64,000 bases of DNA from positions 40,694 through 104,693 of the forward strand of contig JAGFNQ010000714.1 of NCBI GenBank assembly GCA_024364735.1, given 5' to 3'. This DNA is from Boesenbergia rotunda (taxonomy: Eukaryota; Streptophyta; Magnoliopsida; Zingiberales; Zingiberaceae). Positions within the stretch are counted from its first letter, which is position 1; every line of letters starts with the position of its first letter. Below, one piece after another: positions 56,070 to 64,000 of the stretch. The notes beneath the pieces were generated by a model. That model made no database searches. It was not told the DNA's origin and saw only the letters and a program-made list of their open reading frames with translations. The translations under genes and the position numbers were made by a program.

Positions 56070-57607
56070 TGTTGGTGCAAGTTGCATCAATGATGTTCTC
56101 CTTTATGTATTTTAATGTTTGACAATGTACTTAAGTCAGTAATATATTGAACAGACAAAGGGGAGCGAAGGAGAAGTAACCTAAGCCTGAGAAAAGTCCT
56201 AGTTAAGCTAGGCATGGAAACCCTAAGACCTAGCGAAGGGCCGCTAGGCTATGGCGAAGGGCTGCCAAAAAGAAAAGACCTAGCGAAGGGCTGCTAGGCA
56301 CCTGACGAAGGGTTGTCAGGAAAATAAGCCCTAGCGAAGGAATGCTAGGCCCTGGCAAAGGGCTGCCAAAAGAAAAGACCTAGCGAAGGGCTGCTAGGCA
56401 CTAAGCGAAGGGCTGCTTGGTACTCAAGACCTGGCGAAGGGCTGCCGGGCAAAAGTCCAACTGGAGGAGCCGGTTGGCACCAGGTAAATTCTCCCGAGAG
56501 GAGTAGGTGAGGACGCGTTCCCCTTGAGGGAACATTAGGCGTCGGTTCGACCTAGGGCTCCATTTTGGAGACCAAAGTCAGAACCAAGACAGCTGAAGCT
56601 GTAGAAATTAAATTAAATATTTGTTTTATTGTGTTTTGGACTAACCCTGGAAGCAGGACCGAAGGAACGTGTGTCTGTAGCTCAGAATGCCTCAAAGGAA
56701 AGAGGCAACTGCTGACCAGGGCGCCCGGAGTGTCCCGGGCGCCCTCAAGGTGAACACAAAACACAAAGAAAGCAAATGAACCTCGACAGCACATTCTGAG
56801 GGCGCCCCCGCTATCCCGGGCGCCCCATGGCAAACCAACTGAAGAGTTAAGCTGCTGCCGCGTCTGCACTGCGCACCCAGGGCGCCCCCGCTGTCCCGGG
56901 CACCCCCAGCGCCCAGGGCGCCCCCAGCCTTACCAAGGAGAGCTCAGCGCTGCGGATAAGGCTTGACCGGGTCAACCAGGGCGCCCCCAGCGTCCAGGGC
57001 GCCCCCGTCAAGACCTTATCCCGAGGCTCAAGGGATAAGTCGACGACCGCGCCTCTTGTGGATCTGCTGCCACGTGGGGGGGCGCCCCCGTCGACCAGGG
57101 CGCCCCCAGGAGGGCTATAAAAGGGGCTTCGACCCCTCTTCTTCCAACACACTTCCTAACTGCGATTCTATTCATTCCGACCGACGACAACGCGCTAAAG
57201 ACGAGGCTCTGCGACCGGGAGGCTCCAGGAGGAATTGCGCGGCACTTCGGAGGTCCAGATCGGCCGAGCTTCACATTTTTGCTTGGTTTGCAATTAATTA
57301 CAGTATTTATTTTTCTTTATTATTGCTTGTAATATTGCACTGTAAGTCGGGTTTCTCCGCCTCCGGAAATTCCAGAAAGGAGACTATTAGTGAACTCAAC
57401 GCCGAGTACATAGGCCTTGGACGTACTGGCCCTGGGGGGTTGGGAACCAAGTAAATAAACCTGCCGTGTCCCCTGTTTTGCTTTCTTTTATTTTATTTTT
57501 ATGTTTCCGCTGCACTAACGCTCTGAGTCCAGAAGTCTTACGAAATATTTACGAAAGTTTTCACGATCGATATTCACCCCCCCTCTATCGACGGCACCGG
57601 TCCTACA
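56070..57607 (+). repeat. Copia-C 5' LTR
   Basis: 1538 bases from TGTTGGTGCAAGTTGCATCA to GGTCCTACA. Tandem units with GACCTAGCGAAGGGCTGC (56227-56450), a GGGCGCCC-rich array (56719-57110), CTATAAAAG (57115-57123) and the CCCCCCTCTATCGACGG end block. Confidence 0.94.
56719..57123 (+). promoter_or_regulatory. Copia-C U3 promoter: GGGCGCCC array and TATA box
   Basis: About a dozen GGGCGCCC-type palindromes, many in the context CAGGGCGCCCCC, precede CTATAAAAGGGGCTTCGACC. The array is very GC-rich compared with the rest of the LTR. Confidence 0.6.
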
Positions 57608-57609
57608 AG

Positions 57610-57621
57610 TGGTATCAGAGC
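57610..57621 (+). other. Copia-C primer-binding site (initiator tRNA-Met)
   Basis: TGGTATCAGAGC two bases after the LTR. Confidence 0.93.
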
Positions 57622-57714
57622 CAAGTTGCTCTTCGCCGGACTAACCGCCGACGGAGCAAAGATGCCAGGAGTTGAGGGGGAGCCCAGGGGTGAATCAGGT
57701 ACAATTTTTTTTTA

Positions 57715-59141
57715 ATGTCTAATTTTAAATTGCATATTATTTGTTTCACGTGTAGAGAGAGAGGGCACTATAAAACTCAGAAGACCTGTCATTTGGCTCT
57801 CTTTCTCTACCTGCCATTTCGCCCCATCATTCAATTCGATAATTCAAAACTACGAAAGATCCTCGGTTTCTGTACCTGAGCCCGAAAGGCCCAACCGCAA
57901 CCCTTCCTCTGCCAATTCGAGACTTTCACTCCTCTGATCTTTCATTCAATTCGATAGCTGTCATTGACTGCTCTGGAGTTGCTGGCATCTGTCTTTCGGT
58001 GCTAATTTCGTCTATTGATTGGTATGCTGTTGCAGGTTCTTGGATATCATAAAAGAAGCAAGACAAGCGGATGAATTAGCTAACGAATTGACTAAGTCAA
58101 ACAGCATTGGATGAAGCTTTTCCTATTGCCCAATCCGCGCTCTCTTCTCTATAAACAAACCGCTTCATTTCACGGGCGAGAACAGCCCCTATCAGCTGAA
58201 AACCATCCATCCAGAATTACCACTGACGAAAGCACATGCCCACCCACACACCTCATCGATAGACAAGGCACTTGGACTTATAGTCCCTAATGCAGTAGAC
58301 CACTACTCGTTGGTCTACACCACCGGCGGCGAAGGAGGTACCAGCGCCAGGAGTCCGGAAGAACAAGGAACATGTACAATGCTTCAAATGCGAGAAGTAC
58401 GGACACTACAAAAACAAGTGTCCGGCGAAGGTACGGAAAATTTATGTTCCGAAATTTTTTCCTGCAATATTTTGTGATAAGTTAGTTAATTTCTCTGATA
58501 AATTAGAATTACTGCATAATAAAATTAGCCTCTTGCATAATAAGTTAAAAAATAAAGATACGACTAAAATATCAGAAATTAATTATTTAATTCAGAATAT
58601 CAATTTAGAAATTAATAAAATTAATTCTGATAATTTAATCAATAGAATTAATTCTGATAATCTTTCTGATAAAATTAATTCTGAAAATTATTCTGATAAG
58701 CTTAATTCTGATGAAATTAATTCTGATAATATTTTTGAAAATTGTAATTCAAATAAAATAAAACCTAACAATAATTCAGAATTCAAATTTGAAAACCTTA
58801 AGGATAATTCTGAGGATAAACATGATTTAATTAAAAATTATTCTGAGGATAAAAATGATTTCATTCTTGATAATAATTTAATTATAGATAATCCTGAAGA
58901 CTACTATAAAACCTTAACTAGTGGCCCATTATACTCCACGTACTTTGAGGATGTTGATGAATCTAATTTTGAGGAGGAAATGGAATTTTCTAAGATTAGG
59001 GCCATAATTAATGAAAATTACAAAGGTTCAAATAAATTAAAATTAATAGAAAAATTCGGAAAGAAAGATAAAAATGAAGAACAAATCTTTGAAATAATGA
59101 AAATGATGAATTTAAACCCACAACTGTTAATTAAATCTTAA
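57715..59141 (+). pseudogene. Copia-C gag-like protein, split by an insertion
   Basis: ATG 57715 starts the same N-terminus as in Copia-A (FKLHI, then knuckle CFTCRERGHYKTQ at 57742-57780), but the frame runs into the foreign segment. The second knuckle (CFKCEKYGHYKNKC from 58380) and the rest form one open frame to TAA 59139-59141, with Ile/Asn/Ser/Asp-rich repeats, an acidic stretch and the conserved DYYKTLTSGPLYSTYFEDVD segment, ending in MNLNPQLLIKS. The C-terminal frame is longer and better preserved than in Copia-A. Likely role is nucleic-acid binding; no enzyme domain. Confidence 0.7.
57781..58297 (+). other. Foreign segment inside Copia-C gag, probably captured host DNA
   Basis: Absent from the collinear Copia-A sequence, where knuckle 1 and the TCTACATCACCGGCGGC stretch are about 40 bases apart. 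It contains a CATTCAATTCGATA phrase twice (near 57832 and 57942), a T-rich tract ending TTGCAG at about 58036, and after it a 27-codon frame ending in TGA (DIIKEARQADELANELTKSN), like a last exon with its acceptor site. The source gene is not recognised. No terminal repeats or target duplication are evident. Confidence 0.5.
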
Positions 59142-59142
59142 T

Positions 59143-59660
59143 TAATCAATTTAATTCAATTAAATCTTAATTAAATCAATTTAATTCAATTAAATCTTAA
59201 TTAATCAAATTAATTCAATTAAATCTTAATTAATCAAATTAATTCAATTAAATCTTAATTAATCAAATTAATTCAATTAAATCTTAATTAATCAATTTAA
59301 TTCAATTAAATCTAAATTAAATCAATTTAATTCAATTAAACTTCAATTAAATCAATTTAATTCAATTAAGCTTCAATTAAATTCAATTAATTCACCTTAA
59401 TTCAAATTAATTCAATTAATTCGCCTTAATTCAAATTAATTCAATTAATTCACCTTAATTCAAATTAATTCAATTAATTCGCCTTAATTTAAATTAATTC
59501 AATTAATTCGCCTTAATTCAAATTAATTCAATTAATTCACTTTAATTCAAATTAATTCAATTAAATTCACTTTAATTCAGTTAATTCAAATTAACTCAAC
59601 TTTAATTCAATTAAATTCAAACTAACTCAATTTTAATTCAACTAAATACAATTAAAATCT
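59143..59660 (+). repeat. AATTAA-rich tandem repeat
   Basis: Roughly 25 copies of 20-26-base units such as TTAATTCAATTAAATCTTAA drift gradually along the array. The homologous position in Copia-A (41346-41600) has a related, shorter array. Non-coding. Confidence 0.9.
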
Positions 59661-61857
59661 TAAATCACTTAAACCTGAACCAAACTAAAACCTTACCCAA
59701 ACCGGAACAATTAAATCAATAAAATCAAATATGTCAAAGTGGGTTGACATATTCGCAAGTTCACACGATATGTATCAAATCGAGAATTTGATACATTTTT
59801 AGAAACAAAAATAAAATGCCTTGACTTGTTTGACTCATGCATAATCGTCATGCCATGCATTTGCTACTTTCTTTAAAATATATGACATGTCATTCATATT
59901 TAATTTTTATGCATAATTTAGAAAGGTCATAAGAAAAAGATAATTGAAATTTGGTAACATAGTATTGGGAGGAGGTGAGATGATAGTACGTTGGGGAAAC
60001 CAACTCTAATAAGATCAAGTCTACTTGGTCTCTTTAGACTGGTGAAACCAGCCGAAGCTACCGATCCAAGACCCAAGCTAGTTAGACCAGAAAATGACCT
60101 AATTCAATTTGAAAATGAAATTTCATTAAAAAGCTTTGTCAAGGAAAGGGTGGATGATCCCATAAGGCTACGGCCAAAGAAGGCCTAGTGCCTCGCCAAG
60201 ACCTGGTAGCCAATTTCTGAAATTCAAATTCAAATTGTCTTTTGTCAAATTCGAATCTAACACAAATTTCAATTAAATCTTAGATTTAATAATTTATGGA
60301 AAATGATTCAAGCATCTCACAATACACCTATAAGGCAATCATGCTTGTTGTTTTGATATATCTAAAATGGGTGAGATGTTAAGGACTAATGAATTGAAAA
60401 ATATTTTTCAAAATTATTTTTCAAAATTGTTAGAATATTTTCCTAAAAATATATTTTTCAAAATAGAGCTTTAACATAATAATGTTTTTATGGAATTCAT
60501 GCTTGTCTGATTGATTATATATATTACACATTTTTCAAAAAAGGTATATTGTTTTCAAAAATTGATTGACTCACGCAATTAGACACAAGCCTCTTAGGAC
60601 AACACTAAAGTTCCTTAGGGCACTTAGATAGAGTCAAACGGCATTAATGCAGGGGGAGTGCTTTTCATATTTTTCAAACTGCACTTTAAAAACATTACTA
60701 TTATTTGAAAATATCTTTTCGAAAATCATGCTTTAATCATTATCACTTGTGGCTCTTCGAAAAAGATTTTACCTATTGCAAAAATCAAATGTTTACCTGT
60801 TCTTTTGATTCTGATAAACCCTAAAGACACAGAGGAAGATTTAGGGGGAGTCTGAGTCAAATATTTTTTCAAGTCTTAAACTATTTTTTAAAATTATTAG
60901 AAAATTCCTTTGATTTGAATCAAACCTTAAGACTCAAAGGAAGAGTACTTGTGGTCAACAAGCTTCCCAGGACTGAGTCAAGTTTAGGGGGAGGTCAAAT
61001 TAAAAGAATTATTCAATTACATGCTTTTAAAATTCTAAAAATCTATGCTTTTCAAAATACTATTTGTTAAAATTTGTGTGACTTATGAAATTATTTTGAA
61101 ATAATGTTTACTTAGGTTGGAAAATTCCCAGGACACTTAGGAAATGTCCTTGTGGTCAACAAGGTTTTCTAGGATAGTGTCAGACTGGAAAATAGACCAA
61201 GTTAAGTAAAATATTAGATCTTCAAAATTCACACAGTTTTTCAGCACATACTTTGTGAAATATTATCATTTTTCTTAAAAATTTATAATAATATTTACTT
61301 GTTTGAAAACTTTCCAGGACACTTAGGAAATGCCCTTGTGGTCAACAAGGTTTCCTAGGATGGTGTAAGACTGGAAAAGAAACTCAATCAAGTAAAATAT
61401 TTTCAAAAAAAAAAATACTTATGTCTTTCAAAACCAATATTCTTAATTTTGAAAAAAATATTTTCAAATGTATTGTTAAGTACTTAATTTCTCAAAAAAA
61501 AATATACTTATACTCTTTCAAAAAGGGATTTAAATAATCTTTTAAAAGTACTTGCACTCCTTACAAATCATCTTTTCAAAGTACTTATACTTTAAACCTA
61601 GAGCATTTTCAAATTTATGCAATTTTTTTTAAAAAACAAAATTGCACTAAGTATTTTCAAAACAAAAATTTAAAGGTTTTTCATTGTTGATGCAAGTTTT
61701 TATCTTTTTGATGCATGACAAAGGGGGAGAGAGTGCTTAAGTTAGATTTTTTCAGTTAGAATATTTTTTACTCTCCCAAAACCTATACCTTTTATTCTAT
61801 CCCAAGGATAGCAATTTAGCCCCTTAAACCAATCTAACTTAAGTTATTGTCAAACAT
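59661..61857 (+). other. Copia-C 3' internal region, non-coding
   Basis: Collinear with 41640-44015 of Copia-A. It contains a 65-codon open frame (59991-60188) of unknown meaning whose Copia-A counterpart is disrupted. A block around CAGGACACTTAGGAAATGTC recurs (about 61128 and 61318, with a weaker relative near 60970). The rest is AT-rich with TTTTCAAAATATTTTT-like runs. No pol domain. Confidence 0.6.
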
Positions 61858-61871
61858 CAAAAAGGGGGAGA
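61858..61871 (+). other. Copia-C polypurine tract
   Basis: AAAAAAGGGGGAGA immediately before the 3' LTR. Confidence 0.92.
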
Positions 61872-61872
61872 T

Positions 61873-63454
61873 TGTTGGTGCAAGTTGCATCAATGATGTT
61901 CTCCTTTATGTGTTTTAATGTTTGACAATGTACTTAAGTCAGTAATATATTGAACAAACAAAGGGGAGCGAAGGAGAAGTAACCTAAGCCTGAGAAAAGT
62001 CCTAGTTAAGCTAGGCATGGAAACCCTAAGACCTAGCGAAGGGCCGCGAGGCTCTGGCGAAGGGCTGCCAGAATGAAAAAGACCTAGCGAAGGGCCGCTA
62101 GGCTCTGGCGAAGGGCTGCCAGAAAGAAAAGACCTAGCGAAGGGCTGCTAGGCACCTGACGAAGGGTTGTCAGGAAAATAAGCCCTAGCGAAGGAATGCT
62201 AGGCCCTGGCAAAGGGCTGCTAGAAGAAAAGACCTAGCGAAGGGCTGCTAGGCACCAAGCGAAGGGCTGCTTGGTACTCAAGACCTGGCAAAGGGCTACC
62301 GGCAAAGTCCAACTGGAGGAGCCGGTTGGCACCAGGTAAATTCTCCCGAGAGGAGTAGGTGAGGACGCGTTCCCCTTGAGGGAACATTAGGCGTCGGTTC
62401 GACCTAGGGCTCCATTTTGGAGACCAAAGTCAGAACCAAGACAGCTGAAGCTGTAGAAATTAAATTAAATATTTGTTTTATTGTGTTTTGGACTAACCCT
62501 GGAAGCAGGACCGAAGGAACGTGTGTCTGTAGCTCAGAATGCCTCAAAGGAAAGAGGCAACTGCTGACCAGGGCGCCCGGAGTGTCCCGGGCGCCCCCAA
62601 GGTGAACACAAAACACAAAGAAAGCAAATGAACCTCGACAGCACATTCTGAGGGCGCCCCCGCTGTCCCGGGCGCCCCCATGGAAAACCAACTGAAGAGT
62701 TAAGCTGCTGCCGCGTCTGCACTGCGCACCCAGGGCGCCCCCGCTGTCCCGGGCGCCCCCAGCCTTACCAAGGAGAGCTCAGCGCTGCGGATAAGGCTTG
62801 ACCGGGTCAACCAGGGAGCCCCCAGCATCCAGGGCGCCCCCGTCAAGACCTTATCCCGAGGCTCAAGGGATAAGTCGACGACCGCGCCTCTTGTGGATCT
62901 GCTACCACATGGGGGGGGGGGGGGGGGCGCCCCCGTCGACCAGGGCGCCCCCAGGAGGGCTATAAAAGGGGCTTCGACCCCTCTTCTTCCAACACACTTC
63001 CTAACTGCGATTCTATTCATTCCGACCGATGACAACGCGCTAAAGACGAGGCTCTGCGACCGGGAGGCTCCAGGAGGAAGTGCGCGGCACTTCGGAGGTC
63101 CAGATCGGCCGAGCTTCACATTTTTGCTTGGTTTGCAATTAATTACAGTATTTATTTTTCTTTATTATTGCTTGTAATATTGCACTGTAAGTCGAGTTTC
63201 TCCGCCTCCGGAAATTCCGGAATGGAGACTATTAGTGGACTCAACGCCGAGTACATAGGCCTTGGACGTACTGACCCTGGGGGGTTGGGAACCAAGTAAA
63301 TAAACCTGCCGTGTCCCCTGTTTTGCTTTCTTTTATTTTATTTTTATGTTTCCGCTGCACTAACGCTCTGAGTCCAGAAGTCTTACGAAATATTTACGAA
63401 AGTTTTCACGATCGATATTCACCCCCCCCCTCTATCGACGGCACCGGTCCTACA
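61873..63454 (+). repeat. Copia-C 3' LTR
   Basis: 1582 bases. It differs from the 5' LTR mainly by one extra tandem unit (about 62040-62110), a missing GGCGCC unit and a run of about 16 G (about 62912-62927, eight in the 5' LTR). TATA CTATAAAAG at 62960-62968. Confidence 0.94.
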
Positions 63455-64000
63455 TCAGGTACATTCTCCCAAGAGGAGTAGGTGAGGACGCGTTCCCCGT
63501 CGAGGGAACAGTAGGCGTCGGTTCGACCTAGGGTTCCATTTTGGATACCCAAAGTCAGAACCAAGACAGCTAAGGCTGTATAAACTAACCACTTTATGTT
63601 TTGTTGTGTGTTTGGAGTAACCCTGGATGCAGGACCGAAGGAACGAGTGTATGCTGCTCAGAGTGCCTCAAAGGAGTGAGGCAACAGCTGACCAGGGCGC
63701 CCGGAGTGTCTCGGGCGCCCCCAAGGTGAACACAAAACACACAAATCAGAAGCAAGCATCAACAATGCATCCTGCGGGCGCCCCCGTGCTCCCGGGCGCC
63801 CCCAGCGTCCCGGGCGCCCCCAATAACAAAGCATCGAAGCAGCCCCAGCGAAGCCTAAAGGTTAAGTGTTTGACCCGGTCAACCCGGGCGCCCCGAGCGC
63901 TCCGGGCGCCCCAGTCAACATCTATCCTGAGAAGGAAGGGATCAGACGTGACCGAGATCCAACCGGATCAAACGCCACGTGGGGGGGGGGGTGCCCCCGA
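63455..64000 (+). repeat. Copia-D LTR, second part
   Basis: Starts with the second TCAGG and continues the LTR of 55702-56069 (TACATTCTCCCAAGAGGAG). It is related to the Copia-C LTR but distinct, with its own GGGCGCCC array from about 63695. It runs off the window. Confidence 0.88.

Larger units (their letters stand above)
56070..63454 (+). mobile_element. Copia-C: complete non-autonomous Ty1/copia retrotransposon
   Basis: TSD TCAGG at 56065-56069 and 63455-63459, LTRs 56070-57607 and 61873-63454, initiator tRNA-Met primer site 57610, polypurine tract 61858. The LTRs look nearly identical apart from indels in tandem repeats and a long G run, so it is the youngest insertion here. The interior (4.3 kb) encodes only a zinc-knuckle protein related to that of Copia-A and contains a foreign 0.5-kb segment. 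No pol. Confidence 0.95.

Noticed and set aside
59991..60188. 65-codon ORF in the Copia-C 3' region as a real gene
   Set aside because: Its counterpart in Copia-A is disrupted and no domain is visible; kept only as a remark in the region entry.
62912..62927. Run of about 16 G as a functional G-quadruplex element
   Set aside because: The other LTR has only eight G at this place; polymerase or sequencing slippage is the simpler explanation.
62404..63177. ORFs in the Copia-C LTR promoter region, with copies at 56552-57454
   Set aside because: They follow the GGGCGCCC array and are present in both LTRs on both strands; promoter DNA, not coding.

Overview
The window is plant nuclear DNA made almost entirely of transposable elements inserted into one another. 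It suggests a flowering plant with a large, repeat-rich genome; species cannot be told from the sequence. Supporting signs are plant-type Ty1/copia elements with the initiator-tRNA-Met primer site TGGTATCAGAGC, Athila and Tat lineages of Ty3/gypsy, an L1 LINE with a C-terminal RNase H, CACTA elements, and spliced fragments of plant FAR1-like and ARIADNE-like genes. I see no intact host gene, tRNA, rRNA or CRISPR array.

The layout is a set of nested insertions that can be ordered by target-site duplications (TSDs). The outermost element is a minus-strand Ty3/gypsy Tat element. Its 3' LTR is 1430-2809 plus 45449-45573, its interior 45574-55008, and its 5' LTR starts at 55009 and is cut at 55701. 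Copia-A (2810-45443, TSD GTTAG) sits in the Tat 3' LTR. Copia-B (3515-35236, TSD ACAGG) sits in the Copia-A 5' LTR. In Copia-B lie a 5'-truncated L1 LINE (5156-10690, 13-bp TSD) and a CACTA-like DNA element (15428-34955). Inside the latter is a rearranged Athila element (16081-31180, TSD GGCAC). Copia-A also carries a gene-capturing CACTA element (37255-41343, TSD ATC). On the right, a solo LTR of the Copia-B family splits the Tat reverse transcriptase (53205-54162), another LTR-like block sits in Tat tandem repeats (48410-49646), and Copia-D (from 55702) interrupts the Tat 5' LTR and is itself interrupted by Copia-C (56070-63454, TSD TCAGG). Only 1-1429 lies outside the nest.

Coding capacity is decayed. 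Athila gag-pol and LINE ORF2 are nearly complete but carry stops or frameshifts. Tat lacks gag and protease. Copia-A, -B and -C have no pol at all and keep only zinc-knuckle gag-like proteins, so they look like non-autonomous families mobilised in trans. Copia-B carries a second, spliced accessory gene with its own TATA box, and Tat carries the antisense 3' gene typical of its lineage.

The most unusual observations are these. (1) The Athila insertion is an aberrant product: a plus-oriented LTR ends exactly after 18 bases of primer-binding site and is joined to an inverted, more-than-unit-length copy, all inside one 5-bp TSD. (2) The TATA box and first exon of the Tat antisense gene lie inside its LTR. 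(3) Several unrelated LTR families carry arrays of a short palindrome (GTCGAC, GGCGCC or ATCGAT type) just upstream of the TATA box, and Copia-B reuses its array in front of its internal gene. (4) A CACTA element has captured intron-containing ARIADNE-like E3 ligase exons.
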